From assembly GCA_031553775.1 (NCBI GenBank), contig JAVBLA010000058.1:1-40746 (forward strand): a DNA stretch of 40,746 bases, read 5' to 3'. The notes below the pieces were generated by a model. The model was not told the origin of the DNA. It made no database searches and saw only the letters and a program-made list of their open reading frames with translations. This document shows positions 25,307 through 35,500 of this stretch, one piece after another. A program made the position numbers and the translations under genes. Each line of letters starts with the position of its first letter. Within the stretch, counting starts at the first letter, position 1. This DNA is from JAISFI01 sp031553775. GTDB lineage: Bacteria > Bacteroidota > Bacteroidia > Bacteroidales > Azobacteroidaceae.

Positions 25307-26098
25307 ATGAAAACCAAACTAGTATTGTTATTTGCCTCTGTGGTATTACTTTTCAGCAGTATAACTACAGTTAAAGCACAAAATGAAAACACCGGCGGGT
25401 TGTTTCAGGACTGGGCCATCGGTATAGAAGGTGGTCTTTACGGATTCGGAGGTTATGCAGCAACCTCACTGACCCCGAATCTGAAACTGAGGGCAGGTTT
25501 TGATTTCCTGAGTTTTAAGTACAATGATGCCATTGATTTTACAGCTCCGGCCATCTATACGGATGCAAACGGGAATGCACAGGAATTAGGACCTGACTTT
25601 AATGGAGAACTGTCTGATCTTTCTTTGAAATTTCCGAATTTCAAAGCCATGGTGGATTTTTATCCTGTTAAAAACGGTATTTTCTGCCTGACGGCAGGTT
25701 TTTTCGTCGGAAACAATAAAATCTCTGCCAATGGTATGTTAAACAATTACGCTAAGCTTCAGAGCGACAACCCTGGCAAAGCGCTCGAGTTCGAAGCTAA
25801 AGACATTGTGATCAGACCGAACAGCGACGGCAGTTTTAATGCCAAAGTACAACTCGGGAACGCATTCAAGCCCTATATAGGAATAGGGTTGGGTCGCACG
25901 ATTCCCAAAAGTAATATCGGATTTAAATTCGAACTCGGGGCCGTATACCAGGGACCGTATAAAGTAGAGAGTGATAATGTGGTGAAAGGCATGGATGCGG
26001 CTAACGATATGGCCGCAGATTTTGATCTCCCGGTTTCTAAAGATTTACTGAATTGGTGGCCAATGATCAATTTCTCTCTGTCGTACAAAATTAAATAA
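25307..26098 (+). CDS. Outer-membrane beta-barrel protein of unknown function
   Basis: A 263-residue exported protein with a signal peptide ending VKAQ (about residue 25). Alternating aromatic/hydrophobic strands, Gly-rich turns and a final strand NFSLSYKIK suggest a small beta-barrel. I do not recognise a specific family. It is divergent from the NigD-like lipoprotein. The start of the gene's downstream spacer can pair AATAACGGT with ACCGTTATT across a long loop, a weak terminator candidate. Transport or structural roles are both possible. Confidence 0.65.
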   Translation: MKTKLVLLFASVVLLFSSITTVKAQNENTGGLFQDWAIGIEGGLYGFGGYAATSLTPNLKLRAGFDFLSFKYNDAIDFTAPAIYTDANGNAQELGPDFNGELSDLSLKFPNFKAMVDFYPVKNGIFCLTAGFFVGNNKISANGMLNNYAKLQSDNPGKALEFEAKDIVIRPNSDGSFNAKVQLGNAFKPYIGIGLGRTIPKSNIGFKFELGAVYQGPYKVESDNVVKGMDAANDMAADFDLPVSKDLLNWWPMINFSLSYKIK

Positions 26099-26215
26099 CG
26101 GTTACAGAAACTTATCAAAAATTAAAACACCGTTATTGCCGGCTATTTTTTAGGTAAAATGATTCTTTTTCCGATAAAAACAGCTTTAGGCTGCGCCTTC
26201 TCGATGACGGTATTT

Positions 26216-26223
26216 TAATTTTG
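26216..26223 (+). promoter_or_regulatory. -7 box of the carboxynorspermidine synthase gene
   Basis: TAATTTTG, full consensus match, 53 bases before the start codon. Confidence 0.6.
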
Positions 26224-26275
26224 GCACAGTTTTCATCTGTTAATTAGCATAAATACTAAATTCTTAAAAATCAAA

Positions 26276-27472
26276 ATGGGTAAAGTTCTTATTATCGGTG
26301 CAGGAGGTGTCGGAACCGTTGTTGCTCATAAAGTAGCACAAAATCCGGAAGTTTTTACTGAAATCATGCTGGCCAGCCGGACACTGTCTAAGTGTGATGA
26401 CATTGCAAAAGCCGTAGGCGGAAACAAAATTAAAACCGCACAGGTGGATGCCGACAATGCAAACGAATTGATTGCCCTTTTCAAAGCATTCCAGCCGGAA
26501 TTAGTCATCAATGTGGCCCTACCCTACCAGGACCTGACCATCATGGATGCCTGTTTAGCCTGCGGAGTGAATTATTTAGACACTGCAAATTACGAACCTT
26601 TAGACGAAGCTAAGTTCGAATACAAATGGCAATGGGCTTATCAGGAAAAATTCAAAGCAGCCGGACTGACTGCCATTTTAGGATGTGGATTCGATCCGGG
26701 AGTAACAGGCGTATATACCGCCTATGCAGCCAAACACCATTTCAGTGAAATGCAATACCTGGATATAGTAGACTGCAATGCAGGCGATCACGGAAAAGCA
26801 TTTGCCACTAACTTCAATCCGGAAATCAACATCCGGGAGGTTACCCAAAAAGGGAAATACTGGGAAAACGGGCAGTGGGTGTACACTGAACCACACGAAA
26901 TCCACCGGGCACTAAACTATCCCAATATCGGCCCGAAAGAATCGTATGTGATCTATCACGAAGAATTGGAATCACTGGTCAAGAATTTTCCAACTTTGAA
27001 ACGCGCCAGATTCTGGATGACCTTCGGACAAGAATACCTTACCCATTTGCGGGTAATACAGAATATCGGCATGGCACGCATCGACCCGATTATCTATAAC
27101 GGGGTAGAAATCGTTCCCATTCAGTTTCTGAAAGCCGTATTACCAAACCCGGGAGACCTGGGAGAAAATTATACCGGTGAAACTTCCATCGGTTGCCGGA
27201 TTGCCGGATTGGATAAAAACGACAAACCGCTCACCTATTATGTATACAACAACTGTAAACACCAGGACGCTTACCAGGAAACCGGTGCACAAGGTGTTAG
27301 CTACACCACCGGCGTACCGGCCATGATCGGGGCTATGATGTTCATGCAAGGGCTCTGGAAAAAGCCGGGGGTATTCAATGTGGAAGAATTCGATCCGGAT
27401 CCGTTCATGGAACAACTCAATAAACAGGGATTGCCCTGGCATGAATTATTTAATGAAGATCTGGAGTTGTAA
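26276..27472 (+). CDS. Carboxynorspermidine synthase (saccharopine dehydrogenase family)
   Basis: A 398-residue NADPH-binding enzyme expected to join aspartate semialdehyde to a diamine, giving carboxyspermidine or carboxynorspermidine in the alternative polyamine pathway. The Rossmann loop IIGAGGVG (6-13) is followed by ELVINVALPYQDL, NYLDTANYE and the GCGFDPGVTGVYTAYA stretch typical of this branch, which separates it from lysine-pathway saccharopine dehydrogenases. The partner decarboxylase (nspC) is not in the window. The ATG at 26276 is well placed and the length is typical. It is followed by bcp with its own promoter. Confidence 0.88.
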   Translation: MGKVLIIGAGGVGTVVAHKVAQNPEVFTEIMLASRTLSKCDDIAKAVGGNKIKTAQVDADNANELIALFKAFQPELVINVALPYQDLTIMDACLACGVNYLDTANYEPLDEAKFEYKWQWAYQEKFKAAGLTAILGCGFDPGVTGVYTAYAAKHHFSEMQYLDIVDCNAGDHGKAFATNFNPEINIREVTQKGKYWENGQWVYTEPHEIHRALNYPNIGPKESYVIYHEELESLVKNFPTLKRARFWMTFGQEYLTHLRVIQNIGMARIDPIIYNGVEIVPIQFLKAVLPNPGDLGENYTGETSIGCRIAGLDKNDKPLTYYVYNNCKHQDAYQETGAQGVSYTTGVPAMIGAMMFMQGLWKKPGVFNVEEFDPDPFMEQLNKQGLPWHELFNEDLEL

Positions 27473-27498
27473 ATATTGGAGATTCCGGAATAAAAACT

Positions 27499-27506
27499 TA
27501 ACTTTG
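27499..27506 (+). promoter_or_regulatory. -7 box of bcp
   Basis: TAACTTTG, full consensus match, 33 bases before the bcp start. Confidence 0.68.
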
Positions 27507-27519
27507 TAAATATATTTAC
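27506..27519. promoter_or_regulatory. 14-bp perfect palindrome at the bcp transcription start
   Basis: GTAAATATATTTAC reads the same on both strands. It begins on the last base of the -7 box and covers the expected transcript start, a typical position for a repressor operator. The binding protein is unknown. Confidence 0.5.
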
Positions 27520-27538
27520 GCATGAGAATTATTAAAAT

Positions 27539-28003
27539 ATGTCATTAAATATCGGAGATAAAATTCCTGAAATCCTGGGTAAAGACCAGTACGGAAAAGA
27601 AGTTAAAGCCAGCGATTATGCCGGAAAAAAATTGATACTATATTTCTATCCCAAAGACAATACTTCCGGTTGTACTGCCGAAGCCTGTAGCTTCAGGGAC
27701 AGCTACGCTGAACTGCGTAAAGCAGGCTATGAAGTGGTAGGAATAAGTGTGGACGATGAAAAATCCCATCTCAAATTCATTGAAAAGCAACAACTGCCTT
27801 TCAACCTGATTGCAGATACCGGCAAAGACCTGGTGGAAAAATTCGGAGTATGGGGAGAAAAAAGCATGTACGGCAGAAAATACATGGGAACATTCCGGAC
27901 CACTTTCATCATTAATGAAGAAGGAATCATTGAAAATAGTTTCCTGCCCAAAGAAATAAAAACAAGTGACCATGCAAACCAAATCTTAAACTTAAAAAAG
28001 TAA
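27539..28003 (+). CDS. bcp: Thiol peroxidase of the Bcp/PrxQ type
   Basis: A 154-residue atypical 2-Cys peroxiredoxin that reduces hydroperoxides using thioredoxin. The peroxidatic site is TSGCTAEAC with Cys45, and Cys50 in the same helix is the expected resolving cysteine. YPKDN before it and FRTTFIINEEG near residue 120 are also conserved, with the catalytic Arg in the latter. recA starts seven bases downstream, so the two form an operon coupling peroxide removal with DNA repair. A palindrome overlaps the transcription start. Confidence 0.95.
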   Translation: MSLNIGDKIPEILGKDQYGKEVKASDYAGKKLILYFYPKDNTSGCTAEACSFRDSYAELRKAGYEVVGISVDDEKSHLKFIEKQQLPFNLIADTGKDLVEKFGVWGEKSMYGRKYMGTFRTTFIINEEGIIENSFLPKEIKTSDHANQILNLKK

Positions 28004-28010
28004 CAACATT

Positions 28011-29045
28011 ATGTCGGAAAAAACAAACAACTCAGAAATCAATTTCAACAAACCGGTTCCCAATGCGGAAAAAGTCAAGGCATTGCGTGCAGCCATGGAC
28101 AAAATCGAGAAAAATTACGGTAAAGGCTCCATTATGAAAATGGGAGACCATGCCGTAGAAGAAGTTGCCGTAATCCCTACCGGATCCATTGCCCTGAATG
28201 CAGCACTCGGAGTAGGAGGTTATCCCAGAGGTCGGGTGATCGAAATATACGGACCGGAATCTTCGGGTAAAACCACACTGGCCATCCATGCCATTGCTGA
28301 AGCTCAAAAAGCCGGAGGTATTGCTGCATTTATCGATGCAGAACATGCTTTCGATCGTTTTTATGCGGAAAAATTAGGAGTAGATATTGAAAACCTCTGG
28401 ATCTCCCAACCCGATTCCGGAGAACAAGCCCTGGAAATTACAGAGCAATTGATCCGTTCGTCGGCTATCGATATCATTGTGATCGACTCTGTAGCTGCCC
28501 TGACCCCCAAAGCGGAACTGGAAGGTGAAATGGGCGATTCCAAAATGGGATTACAGGCCAGGTTGATGTCGCAGGCTCTGAGAAAACTAACTGCCGCCAT
28601 CAATAAAACGAATACAACCTGTGTTTTTATCAATCAGTTGCGTGACAAAATCGGTGTAATGTTCGGCAATCCCGAAACAACTACCGGAGGTAATGCATTG
28701 AAATTCTATGCATCTGTCCGCCTGGATATCCGGAAAGCCTCTGCGATCAAAGACGGTGAAGAAGTCAAAGGGAACCAGACACGGGTGAAAGTCGTTAAAA
28801 ACAAAGTGGCCCCTCCTTTCCGGAAAGCAGAATTCGATATCATGTTCGGAGAAGGAATTTCCAGAAGCGGGGAAATCATCGACCTGGGAACAGAACTCGG
28901 CATTGTCAAAAAAAGCGGATCCTGGTATAGTTATAATGACACAAAACTGGGACAGGGACGTGAAGCGGCAAAAGAATGCCTGAAAGACAACCCGGAACTG
29001 GCGGAAGAACTGGAAAAACTGATTGCAGAAGCTTTAAACAAATAA
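28011..29045 (+). CDS. recA: Recombinase RecA
   Basis: A 344-residue DNA strand-exchange protein. The Walker A motif is GPESSGKTT (81-89), followed by DAEHAFD, the Walker B-like IIVIDSVAAL, the L2-type loop GNPETTTGGNALKFYASVRLDIR and the C-terminal domain with acidic end. The short Glu/Asn-rich N-terminal extension (about 20 residues) is common in Bacteroidota. It lies seven bases after bcp and ends in a strong terminator. No LexA-type box or lexA gene was seen nearby. Confidence 0.98.
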   Translation: MSEKTNNSEINFNKPVPNAEKVKALRAAMDKIEKNYGKGSIMKMGDHAVEEVAVIPTGSIALNAALGVGGYPRGRVIEIYGPESSGKTTLAIHAIAEAQKAGGIAAFIDAEHAFDRFYAEKLGVDIENLWISQPDSGEQALEITEQLIRSSAIDIIVIDSVAALTPKAELEGEMGDSKMGLQARLMSQALRKLTAAINKTNTTCVFINQLRDKIGVMFGNPETTTGGNALKFYASVRLDIRKASAIKDGEEVKGNQTRVKVVKNKVAPPFRKAEFDIMFGEGISRSGEIIDLGTELGIVKKSGSWYSYNDTKLGQGREAAKECLKDNPELAEELEKLIAEALNK

Positions 29046-29064
29046 AAAAGCAATCAAACGAGAC

Positions 29065-29099
29065 AAAATGTCAGGCGAATTCCGTCTGGCATTTTTTTT
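29065..29099 (+). terminator. Rho-independent terminator of bcp-recA
   Basis: A 12-bp stem with two G-U pairs (29065-29076 with 29084-29095), loop GAATTCC, followed by a continuous T run to 29099. Confidence 0.9.
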
Positions 29100-29147
29100 G
29101 TGCTTTCCCGGACAAAGAAACAATTAAATAAACTAAAAATATTTATC

Positions 29148-30995
29148 ATGCAAAAAGGACATATTGGGGTAACTACAGAAAATATCTTCCCCATTATCAA
29201 AAAATTCCTGTACAGTGATCATGAAATTTTCCTCCGGGAACTGGTATCCAATGCGGTCGATGCCACACAAAAACTAAAAACGCTGGCATCCGTAGGTGAA
29301 TTCAAAGGCGAGCTGGGAGACGTAAGTGTCAACATCCGGGTCGACGAAAAAACAATCACTATCTCCGACCGGGGAGTAGGTATGACTGCTGAAGAAATCG
29401 AAAAATACATCAATCAGATCGCATTTTCCAGCGCCAACGATTTCTTAGACAAATATAAAACCGATGCCAATGCTATTATCGGACATTTTGGCTTAGGCTT
29501 TTATTCGGCTTTTATGGTTTCCCAGAAAGTAGAAATCATTACAAAATCGTATACGGATAGCCCTGCCATGAAATGGTCGTGCGACGGTTCTCCGGAATAT
29601 ACGCTAACTGAAACAGAAAAAGAAGGACGGGGTACGGACATCATCCTGTATATCGATGAAGAAAGCAAGGAATTCCTTGAAAAATCAAAAATTGAAGGAC
29701 TCCTGAAAAAATATTGCCGTTTCCTGCCTGTTCCGGTCGTACTCGGTAAAAAACAGGAATGGAAAGACGGAAAATACGAAGATACAGACGAAGACAATGT
29801 CATCAATGACACCCAACCGTTGTGGACACGTAAACCGTCAGAACTGACAGATGAAGATTACAAAAAATTCTACCGGGAATTATACCCCTTAGGAGAAGAG
29901 CCCCTATTCTGGATCCATCTGAATGTGGATTATCCTTTCAAGTTGACGGGGATCCTCTATTTCCCGAAAATCAAAAACAATATCGACCTGCAACGAAACA
30001 AGATACAATTGTACTGTAACCAGGTGTTCGTGACCGATTCCGTGGAAGGTATCGTTCCCGAATTCCTGACACTCCTGCATGGAGTGATCGACTCTCCGGA
30101 CATCCCGTTGAACGTTTCCCGCTCTTACCTGCAGAGCGACAGTAATGTAAAGAAAATCTCTAATCATATTACGAAAAAAGTAGCGGATAAACTGGAGGAA
30201 TTGTTCAAAAAAGACCGGGCACAGTTCGAAGAAAAATGGGACAGCCTGAAACTCTTCATCGAATATGGTATCCTGACTGAAGAAAAATTCTTCGAAAGAG
30301 CCGAAAAATTTGTCCTTCTGAAAAATGTAGAAGGAAAATTCTTTACCCTGGAAGAATATCAAACACTGATCAAAGACAACCAGACAGATAAAGACGGTAA
30401 TTTGATTTACCTGTATACCAGCGATAAAAACACGCAATACAGTTATATAGATGCTGCCCAAAACAAAGGCTATGATGTTTTATTGTTAGACGGGCAATTA
30501 GATGTTCACTTTGTGGGTCGCCTGGAACAAAAATTTGAAAAAAGCCGTTTCGTCCGTGTAGACAGCGATGTAGTTGACAAGTTAATTCCAAAATCAGACA
30601 ACAAGGAGGCCGATCTCTCAGAAGAAGAAAAAACAGTTTTGACCGATGCATTCAAATCGGCCATCCCGACCATAGACAAAGCTGAATTTATAGTGATGTT
30701 TGAACACCTCGGAGAAAATACCAATCCGGTAACCATCACCCAGAATGAGTTTATGAGACGGATGCAGGAAATGTCGTCCATGCAATCCGGATTTAATTTT
30801 TACGGAGAAATGCCGAATTCCTATAATATGGTTTTGAACCTGGATAATCCTTTGATCAAAAAGATACAGGAGGACAAAGAAGGGAATAAAGAAACCGTAG
30901 GTCAGTTGGTAGATTTAGCCCTCTTGTCAAATAATTTGTTGCAAGGAGAGGCTTTGAATCGGTTTGTGAAGAGGAGTATGAAGCTATTGAGTTAA
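29148..30995 (+). CDS. htpG: Molecular chaperone HtpG (Hsp90)
   Basis: A 615-residue cytoplasmic ATP-dependent chaperone. The N-terminal GHKL domain has E31 and N35 (ELVSNAVDA), DRGVGMT and GHFGLGFYSAFMV. The middle domain carries the catalytic-Arg loop (around PLNVSRSYLQ) and the C-terminal domain carries the dimer interface. The start at 29148 is preferred because the conserved N-terminus begins MQKGHIGVTTENIF; the 16 extra residues from 29100 overlap the recA terminator. No promoter of consensus type was found in the 48-bp gap. A strong terminator follows. Confidence 0.97.
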   Translation: MQKGHIGVTTENIFPIIKKFLYSDHEIFLRELVSNAVDATQKLKTLASVGEFKGELGDVSVNIRVDEKTITISDRGVGMTAEEIEKYINQIAFSSANDFLDKYKTDANAIIGHFGLGFYSAFMVSQKVEIITKSYTDSPAMKWSCDGSPEYTLTETEKEGRGTDIILYIDEESKEFLEKSKIEGLLKKYCRFLPVPVVLGKKQEWKDGKYEDTDEDNVINDTQPLWTRKPSELTDEDYKKFYRELYPLGEEPLFWIHLNVDYPFKLTGILYFPKIKNNIDLQRNKIQLYCNQVFVTDSVEGIVPEFLTLLHGVIDSPDIPLNVSRSYLQSDSNVKKISNHITKKVADKLEELFKKDRAQFEEKWDSLKLFIEYGILTEEKFFERAEKFVLLKNVEGKFFTLEEYQTLIKDNQTDKDGNLIYLYTSDKNTQYSYIDAAQNKGYDVLLLDGQLDVHFVGRLEQKFEKSRFVRVDSDVVDKLIPKSDNKEADLSEEEKTVLTDAFKSAIPTIDKAEFIVMFEHLGENTNPVTITQNEFMRRMQEMSSMQSGFNFYGEMPNSYNMVLNLDNPLIKKIQEDKEGNKETVGQLVDLALLSNNLLQGEALNRFVKRSMKLLS

Positions 30996-31022
30996 GAACT
31001 AAGAGTTAAGGCGTCTAAAATC

Positions 31023-31060
31023 AAAAACGGGGATATGTAAAAGCACATATCTCCGTTTTT
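31023..31060. terminator. Bidirectional terminator between htpG and the susD gene
   Basis: AAAAACGGGGATATGT (31023-31038) pairs with ACATATCTCCGTTTTT (31045-31060) with one G-U pair. The plus strand continues with more T; the minus strand ends in five T, so it can serve both convergent genes. Confidence 0.9.
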
Positions 31061-31085
31061 TTATCAAGAATGAATATGTATATTC

Positions 31086-32564
31086 TTATCTCTCAAACCA
31101 CATTTTTTTTGTAATATCAGGCAATGGACTTGGAACATTCGGGTTTACCTGCCTTTCCCTATCCGGATATATCCATCGATGCATAAGACCTGTATAAGGT
31201 GCGGTAGCCGGCACCTGAAGTTCAGGGAATAGAGTTCTTCTTTGATTTACCCATCCTTCAAAAGGACGTGTCATAAAATCCACCCACTGTTGTGCAGCTA
31301 TGGCTTTCAGAGCATCTGACTGGCTTAGAGTCGATAGATCTGGTAATTTATCCTGAAATGCAGTAATATCAGCATTTTCGATACCCCAATAAACAAGGGC
31401 ATTCCTCACCGCAGCATGAAAGAATTCGTTGGCTTTTGACAAATCCTGAGAGACTCCAAGACCTCTCACATAGGCTTCTGCCTGTAAGAACTTTATTTCC
31501 TGAGAAGTAATCATGGCATCAGGAGTGGTTGCCTGCCATATATCCGGATTGACCGGAGAAGAAATATAACCGGCAAATTCTCCATTTTCTATTTTTATAT
31601 CAGCATCTTCTCCGGTTTCAAGTCCCTGATAATCTCCTTCAACTCCTTTCTCAAAATAAACAGGTAAACGGGGATCATCATAAGGCAACATTAAGTTCAA
31701 GACACTGTTATGTGCAAAGAACATATAATAGTCCGGAGGTGATGTATACATATAAGTCAAACGATATTGAGGGTTCTGCGTTCCGGCTGCGGAATAAAAC
31801 GGGAAGTTGAAATCACCGCTTTTCGCTTCAATAAAATCGTCTTCTTCCAACAAAATTTTAATAAGAGCCGATTTAGAGGGGTCCTTATCTACCATACACA
31901 TCAATGTACGCAATTTCATAGATTTAGCTAATTTGATCCAGTTCTCCATCTTACCCTTATAAAAAACATCATAAGTAGTAATCGCCCCATCCTTCTCCGG
32001 ATCTGCTACAGCCAATGCCTCATCCAACAATTTCAAAGTATATTCCAACACACTTTTCTGCGGATCAAATACCGGAGTAGAGAAGTCCGTATTCAGCGCC
32101 TGACTGCATGGAACATCTCCAAAAATCATTGTTACTTCATAAAACATTTGAGCAAGAAGTATCTTATTCTGGGCAATTGCATTATCGGCACCCTGTTCTG
32201 TTGCAAAATTAAGTGCCTGCGTGATATTGGTACCCACACTTGCATAGGCTGCAACCCATGTATTTCCTGTGGAATAAAGGCTGATTTCATACTCTGCTTC
32301 ACTCCACCAACCTCCATAGTCATTAAATCCACCATCAGCAACTCCCTGGCCTGCGATCAGCAATGGAATATAAAAATCTCCACCCTGCCTGTTTGAGCTA
32401 TGAGTTGTAGCCGCATAATTGAACAAATATCCGGGATTAATCTCAGTATCGGGAGTTGCAGCTCCCGGATCCGTATTAATATCCAGCCAGTCGGAACAGG
32501 AAGTCAATACAAGTGCCGCAACTGTAAATGGAAGTATCAATACTCTATATATTATTCGTTTCAT
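31086..32564 (-). CDS. SusD/RagB-family surface lipoprotein
   Basis: A 492-residue lipoprotein with lipobox VLTSC (Cys23) followed by SDWLDINTDP, the hallmark opening of SusD-like proteins, and helical TPR-like repeats throughout. The AQMFYEVTMIFGDVPCSQAL segment fits the SusD_2 subfamily. Such proteins sit on the outer surface as a lid on the SusC channel and bind the nutrient before uptake. It follows the susC-like gene by 18 bases in one operon. The ligand may be glycan or peptide; no enzyme or sensor nearby tells which. Confidence 0.93.
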   Translation of the reverse strand: MKRIIYRVLILPFTVAALVLTSCSDWLDINTDPGAATPDTEINPGYLFNYAATTHSSNRQGGDFYIPLLIAGQGVADGGFNDYGGWWSEAEYEISLYSTGNTWVAAYASVGTNITQALNFATEQGADNAIAQNKILLAQMFYEVTMIFGDVPCSQALNTDFSTPVFDPQKSVLEYTLKLLDEALAVADPEKDGAITTYDVFYKGKMENWIKLAKSMKLRTLMCMVDKDPSKSALIKILLEEDDFIEAKSGDFNFPFYSAAGTQNPQYRLTYMYTSPPDYYMFFAHNSVLNLMLPYDDPRLPVYFEKGVEGDYQGLETGEDADIKIENGEFAGYISSPVNPDIWQATTPDAMITSQEIKFLQAEAYVRGLGVSQDLSKANEFFHAAVRNALVYWGIENADITAFQDKLPDLSTLSQSDALKAIAAQQWVDFMTRPFEGWVNQRRTLFPELQVPATAPYTGLMHRWIYPDRERQVNPNVPSPLPDITKKMWFER

Positions 32565-32582
32565 AACTTAAAAATTTGAACA

Positions 32583-35500
32583 TTAAAAATCGAGTTTAAG
32601 ATTGAACCCAAAACTTCTTGTTGTCGGAATACTTGAAAATTCCACTCCGGCACCTACATCATTGGGAGAAAAGAATGTCAATTCAGGATCGATATGCGGA
32701 ACCTCTTTATGTATAATCCAAAGATTCCTGGCCTCAAATCCGATAATCACATTGCTTACTACATTATTAAACCAGGAACGGGGAAGAGTATAACTGAGAG
32801 TAATTTCCCTGAGTTTAATATAGGAAGCATCAAAAACATTGGCCTCAGCGTTCGACGTTTTATAATTCTTAGACCAGTAATCATACGCAGAAATTCCTAT
32901 CGTATTAGGAACATAACCGCCATTTCCATCGGACATCACCGCATCATCAATAATTTGAGAACGATCGCTCTTTAATGTTTCTTTAGCAACACCTGAAGTC
33001 CTTAGATCAGAAACAGTTCCGGAATACATCACACCTCCCTGGTGGATATCAAGAAGAACCCCCAAGTTTATTCCTTTATAAGAGAAGTTATTATTGAGTC
33101 CCATCGTAAAATCAGGATTGATACTTCCCAAATTAACGGCAGTGGCAGTAGTACTTCTAAGTCCATTATCACCGACGATAATATTACCATTTCCATCTCT
33201 TTCCCATGCTGTGCCATAAAGGCTGAAAGGTTCCCCTACGGCAGCTTTCACCTGTAGTCCTTCGTATCCTGAAGTCAGATTCAGTTCTTTAATTGTGGGG
33301 TCTAATTCGGTAACCTCTTGTTTATTTTTAGCAAAATTCATCGTAAAATCCCATGTAAACGCACCCTTCACCGGTACCAATCCAAGAATTAACTCGACAC
33401 CTTTATTACTGATTTTTCCTGCATTTTTTCTGACATTAAAATAACCTGTGGAATTGGGAGCATCAATCTCTGCAATAACATCTTTAGTCAGATTAGAATA
33501 ATATGTCGCGTCCAATTTAATTCTTCCGTCAAAGAAACGAAGATCTGCACCAATTTCAAATCCGGTTTGCATTTGAGGTTTCAAATCCGGATCGGGATAT
33601 ACCCGTGGAGACTGATAAGCTAACAAACCACCATGAGGGAATTGCCCTGCAGTAGCCGAAAAATATTGAATAAAGTAAGTACTGACAGGATTAAAAACAT
33701 ATTCCAATTGATATGGATCAGTATCACTACCAACTACCGCATAGTTTATCCTGAACTTTCCATAACTGAGCACATTACTCTTAGGCATTAATTCTGTGAA
33801 CAACAAACTACCACTAACCGAAGGATAAAAATAAGAACGGTTACTTTTAGGCATCGTAGACGACCAGTCATTACGTCCTGTGACATTCAGGAAAGCAAAA
33901 TTTTTATAACTGAAACCAATATCTCCAAAGAGCCCTACTAACCTGTTTTGCCTGTATATCTTAGATGGAGCATTGGATTGAGCATTAGCATACGTATAAA
34001 TATCTGCAATCAATAAATCCTGCGAATTGACGTCTATCCTTTGAACAGTATTCTGTAGCAGGTTATTTCCAGCCAAGATCTTAATTCCAAGGTCCTCTAT
34101 AGGAGAAAACTCATAACTTGCAATAAAGTCATTATTAATTATTTGAGAATCCCAATTATACGTCACAAATCTCCCTTTGGTTACTCCAATAGTATTGTAT
34201 GCCCAGACTCTCCTGGAAATATCGTTGAAGAAATCTGTTCCTAAATTATTAGATATGGAAAGTCCTTCTATAGGCTTGAATGTAACAATTATGTTGCCGA
34301 TGACACGATCAACTTCGCCTGTATATTTGTTCTTATTCATAACCCAATAAGGATTATTCGCAGTTATACCACTTCCCAACGAATAGGGCTTTCCGTCATC
34401 CGTGATCCAGTTATCTTTTAAAAGATTTACATCCATAGTCCTTGGCATGGAATTGATTGTGGGAATAATGATATTTTTATCATTTGACCCCTGAGCCGGC
34501 CGGCCTTCAGACGATACTTTAATATAAGACACTGCAACTCTGGCAGAAAGCATAGAAGAAAAATCCCGGCCTCCATTAAAGGTAAAATTATATTTATCAT
34601 AAGTATTCCCGGGCACAATACCCGTCTGGTTCAGAGCTGTAAAACCTAAACGGAAATCATTCTTATCATCCCCTCCAGCTATAGAGATATTATTCGTATA
34701 GGTTAAGCCGGTGTTGTAAAAATTCTTCACATTATCCGGGTAAGCCTTTAATGTTACTTCATCTCCCGTAAAAATAGGAAATTTTTTATCCTGCACGGAT
34801 GAAATTTTAGGTCCCCATCCATTCCAGGAAGAAGTAGAATACTGTCCTGTGGCTCCGGATCCGGGACCATACTCATTCTGAAAATCAGGAAGCACCAGAG
34901 GATCATCCATTCTAAAAGAAGAATTTACCGAAATAATCGCTTTAGTGTTTTTTGCACCTTTTTTAGTGGTAATGATGAGCACTCCATCTTTCGCCCGGGC
35001 TCCATACAAAGCAGTGGCAGCAGCACCTTTCAATACACTGATCGATTCGATATCATCCGAACTGATGTCTCCGATGCGTGAACCGGTATCGATTGAACCG
35101 TTAATCCCGAAATTCAAACTGGAATTACTTACCGGCATCCCGTCGATTACAAATAACGGTTGCCCGGAAGTTCCTAAAGAAGACTGACCACGCAAAATAA
35201 TTTTAGAACTACCTCCCGCTGTTCCTGAAAACTGGGTCACATTTACACCGGCAACTTTTCCGGAAAGAGAGTTAATAATATTTCCTTCCCGGGCCTTACC
35301 TAAGGCATCCGAACCAACTACACCAACTGAATATCCCAAAGCTTTTTCACTTCGGGAAATCCCCATAGCGGTTACAACTACTTCATCTAACAATTTATCA
35401 TCACCGGATAAGACAATTCTGAGATTTGGTTTCACAGAAACTTCCTGGGTGATCATTCCTAAAAATGAAACCACCAGTATTTTCGTATCAGACGGCACCA

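Noticed and set aside
29904..30461. 185-codon minus-strand ORF
   Set aside because: It is antisense to htpG, whose motifs are unambiguous over the same bases.
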